Below are positions 25,040 to 35,659 of a stretch of 64,000 nt of DNA, one piece after another. Below the pieces are notes generated by a model, which had not been told where the DNA came from, did not search any database, and was given only the letters and a program-made list of their open reading frames with translations. Source of the DNA: Phascolarctos cinereus (lineage: Eukaryota; Chordata; Mammalia; Diprotodontia; Phascolarctidae). The stretch covers positions 1,649,501 to 1,713,500 of the forward strand of contig NW_018344165.1 of the NCBI RefSeq assembly GCF_002099425.1, written 5' to 3'. Positions within the stretch are counted from its first letter, which is position 1; every line of letters begins with the position of its first letter. Position numbers and translations under genes: made by a program.

Positions 25040-25541
25040 TTAATCAGTATAGATACTGTGCCTGACACTGGAGATAAGAGCACAAAGAATGAAACAATCC
25101 CTAGCCGTAAGGAAATTACATTCTCATGGAGAAGGCAAATCCATACAGAGGAGAAATAACCTAAGTAGTTTGAGAGAAAGGGTACTAGCAGTTAGGGGTG
25201 GGAGGAAGATCAGCAGAGCATTAGTGTAGAAGACAGTACTAGAGCTGCATCTCGGAGAACGATGTTAAGTGAGGTGGAGAACATTCCAGGCATGGAAGGC
25301 AGAATGTCAAAAATGAACAAGAGTAGGAAAAGGCCAGGATGACTAGGTCGCAGACTGTGGGATGGAGAATAAAGTACACTGAGGGTAGAAAGATAGGTTG
25401 AGGCCAGGTAGCGAAAAGCTTTAAAAGCTAAGAAGAGATTATGCTTGACCCCAGAAGTAACAGGAAGCCACCAGAATTTGAGTGGTAGAGTGACACAGTC
25501 AAACGCATGCTTAAGGAAAATCACTAGGCAGCAGCATAGCA
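25040..25541 (-). mobile_element. L2 LINE 3' part, antisense
   Basis: Follows antisense L2 order: CACTGGAGATAAGAGCAC, ATTCCAGGCATGGAAGG, AGCGAAAAGCTTTAAAAGC, AGTAACAGGAAGCCACC and CTTAAGGAAAATCAC. Confidence 0.8.
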
Positions 25542-25786
25542 CAGTGATGTCAAACTTAAATAGAATCTGGGCCAATGAACCATCATAAGGATCCTGGTGA
25601 GATAGAAATATATACACATATACTTACATATATGTATGTATAAATGTATATATACATACACATATATAAAGACAGAAAAACACATTATATTATTTGGTTT
25701 TTATTTATTTTATTTATATATTTTGTTAAATATTTCCCTGTTACATTTTAATTTGATTCTAGCTGCACTCACTTTGACACCTCCAG
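25542..25786. mobile_element. Possible hAT-like DNA element within L2
   Basis: Ends CAGTGATGTCAAA and, reversed, CTGGAGGTGTCAAA resemble each other and the L2 resumes after it. No good 8-bp target-site duplication is seen. An alternating TA/CA tract lies at 25604-25670. Confidence 0.4.
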
Positions 25787-26020
25787 TATAAAGAACGTAC
25801 TGATCAGGGAGGAGAGAGACTATTGCAGCAAGCCAGGCCAGTAGTGATAAGGGCCTGAACTAAGGTGGTAGTTAGGTGACTCCAGAGGTCAAACAGAAGA
25901 AATATTATGGATATAGAAATAGCAAGTTTTGGCAAGTGACTGGAGGGAGCTGAATCACAGTCCTGAAGTAAGAAGAATGGTGGTGCCTCTGATAGAAATA
26001 GTTGAGTTTCTCACTACTTT
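25787..26020 (-). mobile_element. L2 LINE, antisense (continuation)
   Basis: GGGCCTGAACTAAGGTGGTAG and TGGTGGTGCCTCTGATAG continue L2 inward from the part before 25541. Confidence 0.7.
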
Positions 26021-26149
26021 CCCTTTAAGAACTCTTCTATTTAAAAAAAAATACACCTTATTCCTCCATTCCATATAATTTGCTTATTAATTCATTATCC
26101 TCTGTGACTCTGGCAAGGGTTAATACCTTTTAACCAACCTCAGCAAGAG

Positions 26150-26660
26150 CCAAATTCATCATGAGTAATGAAGTCAGAGGATCTAGGCTCAAATCCAGCT
26201 CTAGAACCTACCACTTCTATGCAATTTGAGTCTCTGTAGGCCTCAGTTTCTTCATAAGATGAAGGTGCTGGACCAGATCACCTCTTGGGTCACTTCCAGC
26301 CCTAAATCTAAAATCCTACAACATACCCAAAATGCCTTTGGTCAAACAAAGGAGACTCAAGTTCAGAAAATAGAACTTAAATTTCTTAGTGGAATGTAAT
26401 GTTCTCATTTTGTGCCAAATACATATAAAAGTTTGTTAAAATGAAGAAAGGGGAAAATGGGGAGACGCTGCACTAGAGAGAAGGGAGACAAAAAATAAAT
26501 AAAGCAAGGATACAATACAGCCTTCTTCGTGGCGTTTAAGATCCTTACTGGCTGGGTAAACCTGGATAAATAAGCTTTTGGGCCTCATTTTCTTCCTCTG
26601 GAAAACAAGGGTAATACTCATACCAACTACCTCACAGCATTGCAAGGCTAGCACTTCGTA
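26150..26660. mobile_element. MIR-type fragments
   Basis: A sense MIR covers about 26155-26325 (GGCCTCAGTTTCTTCATAAG). A second, sense, lies at about 26540-26660 (GGGCCTCATTTTCTTCCTCT, CTACCTCACAGCATTG). Confidence 0.55.
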
Positions 26661-26819
26661 AATCTCAACCCACTGGGAGAAAAAAAAAACAGTAATTCAA
26701 CAATTACTGTTGTAGTAAGAAACCAGAAGTAAGGTCAGTGCTAATCAATTGAAGAAGTAACTGAACAAAAATGTGGTCCATGAATGCAGTGACATGTAAT
26801 TGGTATAAAAAAAAAAGCC

Positions 26820-27826
26820 TAACATCATATAAGTCACTCTCCAACTGATAAATGGTCAAAGGATATGACCAGGCAATTTTCAGATGAAGAAATTAAAGCT
26901 ATCCATGGTCATATGAAAAAATGCTCTAAATCACTATTGAGTAGAGAAATGCAAATCAAAACAACTCTGAGGTACCATATCACACCTACCAGATTGGCCA
27001 ACATGACAAAACAGGAAAATGATAAATGTTGGAGATGTGGGAAAACTGGAACACTAATGCATTGTTGGTGGAGTTGTGAACTGATCCATTTTGGACAGCA
27101 ATTTGGAACTATGCCCAAAGGGCTATAAAAATGTACATACCCTTTGATCCAGCAATAGCACTTCTAGGGCTGTATCCCAAAGAGATCATACAGATGAGAA
27201 AGGGACTCATATGCACAAAAATATTCATAGCAGCTCTTTCTGGGGTGGCAAAGAATTGGAAATTGAGGGGAAATTGGAGAATGGCTGAACAAGATGTGCT
27301 ATATGAATGTAATGCAATACTATTGTGCTATAAGAAATGATAAGCAGGCAGACTTCAGAAAAACCCGTAAAGACTTGTATGGACTGATGCTGAGTGAAGT
27401 GAGAAGAACCAGGAAAACACTGTACACAGAAACAGCCACAGTGTGGGATGACTAAGGTTGATAGACTTAGCTCTTCCAGCAATGTAAAGATCTAAGACAA
27501 CTCCAAAAGTCTCATGATGGAAAATGCTATCCACATCCAGAGAAAGAACTACGGAGTTTGAATGCAGATCAAAACATAACTATCTGTTTTTTTTTTCCCT
27601 TCTGTTTTGTTTTGTTTCTTCTTTCTGGTGGTTCGTCCTATTGGTTCTAATTCTTCTTTACAATATTACTAATGTGAAAATATGTTTAACAGGAATGTAT
27701 ATGTACAGCCTATTATCAGATTGCATGCCGTCTTGGAAAGGAAGGTGGGGAGGGAGGGGGGATTTAAAACTCAAAAGCTTTTGGAAGTTATGATTGAAAA
27801 CTAAAAATAAATTAATTTTTTTAAAA
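26820..27826 (+). mobile_element. L1 LINE 3' end, 5'-truncated, the longest well-kept L1 ORF2 end
   Basis: An open stretch reads EIKAIHGHMKKCSKSLL and EMQIKTTLRYHITP, the L1 ORF2 C-terminal region, followed by the cysteine-rich end (KCWRCGKTGTLMHCWWSCEL) and FDPAIALLGLYPKE. Frame breaks follow before the 3' UTR. Flanks AAAAAAGCCTAACAT and AAAAAAGCCCAATAT suggest a diverged target-site duplication. The protein end is clearly L1-clade. Confidence 0.9.
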
Positions 27827-27839
27827 AAGCCCAATATTA

Positions 27840-28269
27840 GTATTCAGAAAAACTTGGCTAGACTACTATTAACTGACAAAGCCAGTGAAGGAAGCAGAAA
27901 GAAGAGAACGCTATCCACAATGCCCATAGGGAAGCAACTCAAAAAAAAAAAAAGTCAGAATCCAAGCCAATAAGATGTTGATCCTGGGCCTGTGAAGCTG
28001 AAGTAAATCCCCTGATTTCCTTAGAGTGATGGAGCACTTGAGAAACACATGTTGTAACTAGACATGGTCAATATCTTAGTTGGTTTGGCTTAATTATACT
28101 TCTTTATTATAGGGGATTACTAAGAATGATAGATGGGAAAACGAAAAGGAAGGTAATAAACAAAACTTCAAAGAAAAATAGGTTACCATTGTTCACTCCC
28201 TCCATTGGGGAGTTCTTTCCCTTTTTTAGGTCTCCCCCAAATACATAACCCCTCCCCATTTCTAAAAAA
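27840..28269. other. No recognised feature
   Basis: Non-coding DNA between the L1 and the GC-rich island. No exon or repeat family is recognised. Confidence 0.4.
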
Positions 28270-29060
28270 GGGTTCCGAGTGGAGGGTTCCCCGGGCCCCT
28301 TACCCGCCAACCACCGGGGAGGTCACGGCTCGAGCATGAGCCTGTCTGCTGCCAACGCTGCCACCCGCTGCCGATGCCGCCTGGTCACTCCGGGGGTGGT
28401 CGCCGAGCCTCCTCTCTGCTCCTCGCCTCCGCCTGAGTCAGGGCCTCGGCCTCGGCCTCCATCTCGGCCTGGGCCTGGGCATAAGCCTGGGGTTGAGCAC
28501 GATGAGCCTGCGGCCCAAGCCCAGGAGGGCCAGCAGGAAAGGTGGGCGGAGACCCCAGGAGCTCCACATTGGCCACTGTCTTGCCGATGGTGAACCAGTC
28601 GTTGATCTGGTCGAGGGTCAGCTTGCGCAGCATGGTGGTGTCCGAGCGGACGGAGTCGCGGAGGCCCGTGGACCGAGCACGAGAGTGGACGCCCTCTGAC
28701 CCCGCGGGCTTCGCCGAGCTTCCGGTAGGAACCAAAACCTGCGGGCGAAAGAAATACCAGGCTTCCAGCCCCGCCCCCAAGCCCCTCCCACCAGCCCCAC
28801 CCCCTTCCAGTGGGGCGGAGCCCCTCCCCCAGCACGTGAGGCACCAGGTCCCTTCTAGTGCTGCGCTGGGACATTCCAGGGTTCAAAGAAGCCTCTTGGA
28901 GCTGGGAAACCCGGGAAATTCTGGCAGTGGGAAAAGATGTACAGAGGTGGTGGCTCCCAGCCCCATCGCTTCGAAGTTCACCTTCTTCACACCTGCGCTA
29001 GTGCATGCGCGCCCGCCCCCTCCCCCCACCAGGAACCACGTGCCTCTTGGTGCCACATTT
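28270..29060 (-). promoter_or_regulatory. GC-rich, CpG-rich island: probable TDRD9 promoter
   Basis: A sharp rise in G+C and CpG lies inside A/T-rich surroundings and overlaps the first TDRD9 coding exon. Visible sites upstream of the start codon are two CACGTG E-boxes (28833-28838, 29037-29042), a GC box (GGGGCGGAG near 28812) and an NRF1-like GTGCATGCGCGC (29001-29012). The sites are motif matches only; the transcription start is not known. Confidence 0.7.
28385..28633 (-). CDS. TDRD9: TDRD9 first coding exon (3' boundary unclear)
   Basis: The start codon at 28633-28631 follows ACCACC and opens MLRKLTLDQINDWFTIGK, then TVANVELLG and PPTFPAGP, matching the start of human TDRD9 almost residue for residue. 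TDRD9 is a DEAH-box helicase with a Tudor domain that works with PIWI proteins in the germline to silence transposons; only the N-terminal leader is here. After this the sequence is a low-complexity Ala/Glu/Gln stretch ending in an in-frame TGA at 28387-28385. The human protein continues at this point, so a donor must precede or overlap the stop. Candidates are a weak GTGACC beginning at 28388, overlapping the stop, and a strong GCGG|GTAAGG beginning at 28303, which lies beyond the stop. An indel in the GC-rich repeat (real or assembly) would also explain it. Later exons were not found in the window. Confidence 0.8.
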   Translation of the reverse strand: MLRKLTLDQINDWFTIGKTVANVELLGSPPTFPAGPPGLGPQAHRAQPQAYAQAQAEMEAEAEALTQAEARSREEARRPPPE

Positions 29061-29214
29061 TGAAACAAAGCTGGTATTCTCACTCTTACTGGTCCTTCCC
29101 TGTACACCAGAGTATGGTAATGTCCAAGCATGCTTCAGAGATAGCCGTGGGGCTTCCTGCCTTCATCCACAGTTACCCTGAGATGGAATTTAAATACACT
29201 CCAGGCGACAAGAT

Positions 29215-29500
29215 TATTTTTTAAATTTTTTTTATTTTTAACATTAATTTTTAAAATTTTTGAGCTCTAAATTCTCTTCTTCCAGTTCCTTCCCCACACA
29301 TTGTACAGGCAAGCAATATATCAATTATAATGTGAAATCATGCAAAATGTTTCCATATTAGCCGTGTTGAAAAAAAAATCATGGAAAAACAAAGTGGAAA
29401 AAATACTCCAATTTGCACTCAAAGTTCAGTTCTCTAGAGGCGGATGGCATTTTTCATCATGAGTCCTTTGTAATTGTATTGGATCATTGTATTGATCGGC
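29215..29500 (-). mobile_element. L1 3' UTR, antisense
   Basis: TTTTTGAGCTCTAAATTCTC, ACATTGTACAGGCAAGCAAT, GGATGGCATTTTTCATCATG and CAGTTCTCTAGAGGCGG are the reversed L1 3' UTR of the subfamily also seen at 41.4 kb. Confidence 0.75.
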
Positions 29501-29554
29501 AACATTCAATATAACTTAATTAAATATGTCGTAAGGACTTCCTATAGTATGATA

Positions 29555-29815
29555 ATAAGGAGCCATTTATTTTGCTGTTGTTCAGTCATATTCAATTCTG
29601 TGACCTCATTTGCGGTTTTCTTGGCAAAAATACTGAAGTGATTTGCCATTTCCTTCTCCAGCTCATTTTAACAGATGAAGAAACTGAGGCAAACAGGATT
29701 AAGTGACTTACCCAGAGTTATACAGCAAGTAAGTGTCTGAAGCCAATTTTGAACTCAGGAAATTGAATCTTCTCACTTGAGACCTGGACACTGTTGGCCA
29801 ACCACCTTACATATA
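29555..29815 (-). mobile_element. SINE with BovB/RTE-like tail, antisense
   Basis: Tail in reverse (GTTGTTCAGTCATATTCAATTC, GGTTTTCTTGGCAAAAATAC, CATTTCCTTCTCCAGCTC), then the reversed CORE (GAAACTGAGGCAAACAGG) and head. Confidence 0.85.
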
Positions 29816-30139
29816 TATCCTTTGTATGGTTGATCTTATTTGATTAAAGGAAAGTGGCCAGTTTCCCCTCAAGCAAACCTGGGAAGCTCTACAGTGGCTA
29901 CACCGTGGGGCTCCTCTGCCCACTCCCAAACTCTATTTGTATGACCCATGCAAATAGACACAACTACAATACAAAAGAAGTGATGATGCCACTTCTCCAG
30001 GAAGCCTTGACAAACACGCACATCTTGTGGATCATGACATCCTCCCCTCATCACATTTTCTTTGCAACATACTAAACCACTTAATAAGTGCTATTGTATA
30101 GGACAGTCATCTGTGAAAGGAGAATAATCCTTACCCTAT

Positions 30140-30320
30140 GAAGCAACAAAGCTAGAGTGCCAGGCTCAGGAAGACCTGAGTTCAAATATGACCTCAGACA
30201 CTTACCATTTGTGTGACCCTGGGCAAATCATTTAAACCTGTTTGCCTCATTTTCATCATCTGTAAAAATGAGCTGGAGATGGAAATGGCAAACCACTCTA
30301 GTATCTCTGCCAAGAAAATT
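30140..30320 (+). mobile_element. SINE with truncated BovB/RTE-like tail
   Basis: AGGAAGACCTGAGTTCAAAT, TTGTGTGACCCTGGGCAAAT, AAATGAGCTGGAGATGGAAATGG and CCACTCTAGTATCTCTGCC. Confidence 0.85.
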
Positions 30321-31016
30321 AGCTGTCTGTCCTCTAAATGTGATATCCTTTTCCAATGGAAATACAAATTGAGGAACTGGATGCTATCAATATTGACATT
30401 CTCACTATAAATAAAATCAGAACACAAAAGGAAGTCAATAATAGAAAGATGACTTGTAGATTTTCCTTGACATGACAACAAACGAAAAACATAACAGAGT
30501 TGGATCAGTCACATAATTCAAAGGCAATAAGAAATATCATTTCATGGACTACTTAGTGATCTTATGTTTGAGTGCTTACAATAAGTATTTCTAAATGGAC
30601 ACCATGTAAATAATAGCAGTTTATATGCCCACATCTGTTAAAGAGAATTAATAATGATAGTAATAATTAACATTTATATAGCACTTACTGTTATGGAGGA
30701 GAATGGTGGAAGGTTATTAGCAGTATCGCCCTATAAAACAGCAAGAATCAGTGGAGAGAAAAGTGAACTTAAAGAAAGTTTGTTACGACTACAAAAAAAG
30801 AGATTAGAAAATGTACCTCCCTCTTTCCATTAGAAAGATGGAGTACCATGGGTATAGAAGGCCACTTGTGTTGTCAGAAATGATCAACATGAAAGTTTTG
30901 CCAAACTTTTCTTTTTTAATCTTTACTACAAGGAAAGGCTCCGAACTATAAAATGAGACTTCCACTTAACACGGTCACAGAGGAGCCCAGCTCTCCCACA
31001 TATACTCTAGCACATA

Positions 31017-31091
31017 CAGGGTATCCCAAAAGTTAGTGCAGTTTTAAGCTTTAATAGTTTAAAATTTCACTAAGACTTTTGAGACACCCTC
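31017..31091. mobile_element. 75-bp Tc1/mariner miniature element
   Basis: Starts CAGGGTATCCCAAAAGT and ends, reversed, GAGGGTGTCTCAAAAGT, flanked by TA on both sides (31015-31016 and 31092-31093). The inverted ends take up almost the entire length, so the transcript would fold into one long hairpin around AGCTTTAATAG. Confidence 0.9.
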
Positions 31092-31229
31092 TAAAGAGCA
31101 TCAGAAAGAATAGTAATCAAGAAGACTGAAGAGGAAGAGTAGTAAGTTATCTCATGCAGTCTAGGACTGTACAAGAAGAGAAGCGGATGTTTGTCGGTGC
31201 TCAGAAATGAGTTGTAAGAAGGGAGTCAG

Positions 31230-31375
31230 ACTATACATCTATAACCTGTAGCGAGATGCTTGCCTTTTCAATGAGGGTGGGTGGAGAGGGAGGAAGGGAG
31301 AAAATTTGTAACCCAAAGTTTTAAAAACGCATGTTAAAAAAAATAAAATAAAATAAATAATTTTTTTTAAAAAGG
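31230..31375 (+). mobile_element. HAL1-type 3' tail fragment
   Basis: GAGATGCTTGCCTTTTCAAT, GAGGGTGGGTGGAGAGGGAG and CCCAAAGTTTTAAAAACGCATG match the inner tail of the HAL1 copy at 60.4-60.5 kb. An A-rich end follows. Confidence 0.75.
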
Positions 31376-31479
31376 GAGTCAGAAGTAGACATGAGTGTTA
31401 GTTAATGGCCTGAGGTTGCTCCGAGTGGAGATGTAGAGCTGGGGAAAAAAAACAAAAACAAAAAAAAATCTTCTTGATC

Positions 31480-31650
31480 CAACTGCCTAGTGAATCCAAC
31501 TACTTCTTCTGACCAAAGGAGAAACTGAGATTCAGAGATTTGCCCCAAGTCCCATAAGAAGGGCTGGAATTTGAACCCAGTTTTTCTAACTCTAAATACA
31601 GGGCTCCTTCTGTACCATTGCTCAAATACTTCCATGTGTCACAGCCCCCA
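31480..31650 (-). mobile_element. MIR fragment, antisense
   Basis: GAGAAACTGAGATTCAGAG, TTTGAACCCAGTTTTTCTAA and CTTCTGTACCATTGCTCAAA. Confidence 0.55.
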
Positions 31651-32285
31651 AGTTATAAATTCATTTAGTGTGATAGAAAGGAAAGTAGAATCAGAACCAG
31701 AATTCAAATCAACAAATCTTTGTTAAAGGCCTACTTTGTGTGAGAATGTGAGGGACTTCTCCCAGGGCAACAGGGACACAGGTAGAGTTCCAAAGCTACA
31801 CCCCCCTTTCCTCTGTAGTGTTGCCAAACGCCTCCTCCTTGAGACTTGGGGAAGCTTTGTGGTGATTTGCATGGCTCAGGCACCTGCTGCGGGAGCAATG
31901 ATGAGAACGGAAGAGGGAAATGAAAAGGAACGAACATTTTTGTGCTCATCCTCAGAAAGATTCAATTGCAAATGTGGACCTTGGGGTGGGGCATATGGCC
32001 TGCACTCTTGGATGAGGAAGATGTAAAAGAATTTCGCTAATTGACTAACCCAAATGTATCCATGCCTAGATGACTCAGGATGACTGGAAATGGAGTGAGA
32101 AAGAAAGGTCTTGAGAGTCTCTTGAGCAGCTCTTACGTGTCATCTGGGTGAGGTGTTTGCCTGATTAATAAAAAAGATGAAAATATGATGAACATCTCTA
32201 AACATATCCCCCCAGTAGCCTCAGCCCAACCCCTGCCCTTTCCCAGTCGCCAGTGGTCACGGACTCAGGAACCACCAAGGCCACT
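31650..32285. other. Non-coding; L2 3'-end scrap, otherwise nothing recognised
   Basis: AACAAATCTTTGTTAAAGGCC near 31710 is a decayed L2 terminus in antisense. The rest carries no recognised feature. Confidence 0.4.
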
Positions 32286-32289
32286 AATT

Positions 32290-32960
32290 GAAGAATACAC
32301 GTGGCCATTCACATCCCCTCCACAGGCAAAGAATCACCAACTATAAATCTTCCTGAAAAATGAAGGATCAGCAGACCTTACTGTCTGCCCTGCCACTGGA
32401 CCTTGCCACCAAAGCGATATTCCTAAAGTACAGGTCTGACCATGTCACTTCCCTACTGAATAGGCTGCAGTGGCTCCCTATCGCTTCCAGGATCAAATTC
32501 AAAATGCTCTGTTTGTCAATCAAAGCCCTTCATAACCTAGTCCCCTCCCACCTGCCCAGTCTTCTTCCACCTTACTCCCTGACACATAGCCTTTGATCCA
32601 GTGACTCTGGCCTGCTGGCTGCTCCATGAATAAGACTCTTCCCTCTCTTGGCTCCAGGTATTTTCTCTGACTGCCCCCCGTGCCTGGAATGCTCTTCCTC
32701 CCCTGCTCTAACTACTGACCTCCCTGACTCTCTTTAAGCCTCGACTAAAATCCCACCTGTACAGGAAGCCTGCCCCAAGCCCTTTCGATTCCGGGACCTT
32801 CCCTCTGTTAATTATTTCCTATTTATCTTGTACATATCTTGCTTTGGATATATTGGTTTGCATGTCATCTCCCCTATGAGATTATCTTTTATTTCTTTTT
32901 GTATCCCCAGCACTTAGCACAGTAGGTATTTAATAAATGTTTATTGATTGGTAAAGCATT
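32290..32960 (+). mobile_element. L2 LINE 3' end, sense, best L2 reference copy here
   Basis: An open stretch reads LQWLPIASRIKFKMLCL and IKALHNLVPSHL, typical of the L2/CR1 ORF2 C-terminus. It is followed by the 3' part ACAGGAAGCCTGCCCCAAG, TTATTTCCTATTTATCTTG, TATCCCCAGCACTTAGCAC and the terminal TTAATAAATGTTTATTGATTG. Confidence 0.9.
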
Positions 32961-34355
32961 TTGGCACATAGTAGGTGCCATAAAAATGCTACATATTGTT
33001 ATTATTATTTTTCAGAGACCCAGAGCAGCAGTGGAAGGTGGAGCTTCAGTGGTTATAGAGAAAGCATAGAGCAGAAACAACGAGGAAATTCTAGCTAGAA
33101 ACAAGCTTTAAGAGGTGGAGGAGAGAAGCAATGAGGCAGAGACTGTGGCTGGGCTGCTGGGAAACAAAGCCACAAGCCAGACATCAGGCTGGGGATGGGA
33201 GGCCATCTGGCCACAAAGTCTATGTCAGCCTTAACCCATTCCACGTTGCACAAAAGATACTGAGGTAACAGGAGTCTGGCACACAGGCAGAATGCCTCTG
33301 ATGCTACTCACCATAATCAGAGGCTGGGGAACCTGCTTCTAGCAGAGTCCTGATGACAGGTAACAGAAGTAGCATGCATAGATAGTCTGGTCTGCTAGAC
33401 AAGTGGCTAGAAGGGTTTTTTTTTAATCGACTACATAGCCAGAACTAGGGGTCCCTTCAAAAAGGCTTTAGTTGGCCTCAGACATTCCCATTTTTCTTCA
33501 GCTGCCTAATCTCAGCTTGACTCCTGCCATTTAGTGAGGGACAAGGCTGTAAGGGGAGAGTCTTTGGCCTTCTCCCCACTGAGGCTGACATGGCCCCATG
33601 AAAATGGGCCTCTATTGTGTTAACTTCATGTTTGTTTGTTTGTTTTTTCATTTCAATTGAACAGATTGGAGTCTATAGGCATGTTAGCATCCCATTGTTC
33701 TAGCATCTGGGTTTTGCAGCCAGCTCTGTTTTGATGTCCCAAGGGTCAAGGAGTGACTTTTAGGACCCAGATCAGTGGTAGCTGAAAAAAAGGACTCATG
33801 CAGTAGTGAAGTCACATCTGGATATAAACTTAGCGGAACCAAATCTATGCAAAGATTGAGATGAATTTGAGTCCACACTCTACAGAGACCAACGTGGGAT
33901 AGGAGCAAGTGTGCCCCAGAAACGTTGAGGGGAAACGTTTGTATTTTTGTTCTTCTTACATCTTCAAAGTAAATATCCCTTTTTAAAAATATTGGTGTTA
34001 AGTAAATGGAACTGGGGAGCTAGATACCATTGGCTAACAGTGAGGGGAACAGAACTGGTGGGAGTTCAAGCCAAAAGCATGAGAGGAGACAACCCCAAAT
34101 CTCTTTCAGGGCACCCTTAAGACACTGAGGAAGAAAAGTAGCTTTCCTGGCTCCAGAGCATACTCAATTACTTACATATGTAGCTTGTAACTGCAGACGC
34201 TATCCTTTCCTTTGGAATCATAAAATGATTATTGCTTGCTTCACAAGAATGTGTAGAATCACTGCCTCTCATCCAGGAGCTATCCTGCTACCTGCATATT
34301 ATCTGAGGTAATGTTACTACCGATTGCATTTAGGGCATAAAACAACATCTTATGA
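32961..34355. other. Unassigned DNA, part possibly an old LTR-like repeat
   Basis: No gene is seen. The block about 33640-34160 (around GAAACGTTTGTATTTTTGTTC and CTCTTTCAGGGCACCC) has the look of a dispersed repeat, but no family or ends can be fixed. Confidence 0.3.
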
Positions 34356-34359
34356 ATCA

Positions 34360-34622
34360 TATTTGTTGTTGTTAAATCATTTTTCGGTTGTGACCAACTC
34401 TTTGTGACCCCATTTGAGGTTTTCTTGGCAGACACTGGAGTGCTTTGCCATTTCCTTCTCCAACTCATCTTACAGATGAGGAAACTGAGGCAAACAGGGT
34501 TAAGTGACTTGCCCAGGATCACACAGCTAGTAAGAGTCTGAGGCCAGATTTGAATTCACGAAGATAAGTGTCCCTGACTACAGGCCCAGTATTCTATCCA
34601 CTGTACCACCTAGCTACCCTAA
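34360..34622 (-). mobile_element. SINE with BovB/RTE-like tail, antisense
   Basis: TTGTGACCCCATTTGAGGTT, GACACTGGAGTGCTTTGCC, GAGGAAACTGAGGCAAACAG and ATCCACTGTACCACCTAGC. Confidence 0.9.
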
Positions 34623-34629
34623 AAATAAT

Positions 34630-34885
34630 CATAATATATATTATACAATATTTTAAGGTTTACAAAGAATTTTACATACATTATCTCATTTGATCCTCAC
34701 AATCACCCCATCCCAGGTGCTACAGACATTATTATCTTCATTTTACAGATGAGGAAATCGAAGCCTAGGAGATTAAATGACTTACCCAGGGTCACACAGC
34801 TAATGTGTCTAAGGCTTAATTTGAGTTCGGGTCTTCCTGACTCCAAGACAAGCCTTCTATCTACTAGGCCACATTTCCTCTCTAA
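34630..34885 (-). mobile_element. MIR/MIR3-type SINE, antisense
   Basis: ATTTTAAGGTTTACAAAG, ATTATCTCATTTGATCCTCA, CATTTTACAGATGAGGAAAT and CCAGGGTCACACAGCTAATG, ending in the reversed head CTACTAGGCCACAT. Confidence 0.75.
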
Positions 34886-35093
34886 GGACTGAATCAAGCC
34901 CTTGGTTTGAGGAGGATGTATTCACTACATACAATAACTACCAATATAATTCCTGCTCAGAAACTACCAAATAGCAATAGAAATATTGTGTTTTTCCTGG
35001 TTAATAGTTCCCAGTGCATAAGTTTTTCCTCTTGTTCATTTTTCTATTAGCCCTAAGAGAAAAAGCTTTTAACTGCTTCTAAAACTGCTTTTC

Positions 35094-35265
35094 CGGGACA
35101 GCTAGGTGGCGCAGTGGATAGAGCACCGGCCCTGAAGTCAGGAGGACCTGAGTTCAAATCCGGCCTCAGACCAAACACCTAACGCACTTACTAGCTGTGT
35201 GACCCTGGGCAAGTCACTTAACCCCAACTGCCTAATAAATAAATAAATAAAATAAAATAAAACTG
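35094..35265 (+). mobile_element. tRNA-SINE, short type, nearly full length
   Basis: GGGACAGCTAGGTGGCGCAG, ATAGAGCACCGGCCCTGAAG, TAGCTGTGTGACCCTGGGCA and an AAATA/AAAATA tail. CTGCTTTTCC before and CTGCTTTTCC after the unit is the likely target-site duplication. Confidence 0.95.
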
Positions 35266-35404
35266 CTTTTCCAGGAACTTACTGCATACAGAAATATTGG
35301 AGAACTCTAGAAGCTATAGTCACATAAACTAAAGCTCCCATATTGAGCACTCTACTGTGGTGAGATGCCTGTGCTGTGGTTACAAGAATGAGATTTTAAG
35401 GTAA

Positions 35405-35658
35405 AGATGTTTTGCTGTTAGTCATTTTCAGTCATGTCCAACTCTCTGTGATCCCATTTGGGGTTTCCATGGCAAAGATACTGGAGTGGTTTGCCATGTC
35501 CTTCTCCAGCTCATTTTACAGATGAGGAAACTGAGGCAAACAGGGTGAAGTGAGTTGCCCAGGGTCACATTAGTAACTGTCTAAGACCAGATTCGAACTC
35601 ATGTCTTCCTGACTCCAGGCCCAGCGTTCTATCACTTTACAACTTAGCTGTCCTATCT
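35405..35658 (-). mobile_element. SINE with BovB/RTE-like tail, antisense
   Basis: GTCATTTTCAGTCATGTCC, GGCAAAGATACTGGAGTGG and GAGGAAACTGAGGCAAACAG, with the reversed head near 35630. Confidence 0.88.
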
Positions 35659-35659
35659 T

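Noticed and set aside
26865-27128. Zinc-knuckle-like cysteine motif protein
   Set aside because: This is the C-terminal end of L1 ORF2, not a host zinc-finger gene.
28323-28886. Long minus-strand open frame (187 codons) over the CpG island
   Set aside because: GC-rich DNA has few stops. This frame differs from the one that matches TDRD9 and its protein is low complexity without known relatives.
28542-29063. Plus-strand open frame of 173 codons in the same island
   Set aside because: It is antisense to TDRD9 exon 1, proline-rich, and shows no homology; chance opening in GC-rich DNA.
32360-32596. 78-codon plus-strand frame
   Set aside because: It is the ORF2 C-terminus of an L2 element (LQWLPIASRIKFK).
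35094-35160. tRNA-like sequence with A/B-box features
   Set aside because: It is the tRNA-derived head of a SINE, present many times in the window; not a tRNA gene.
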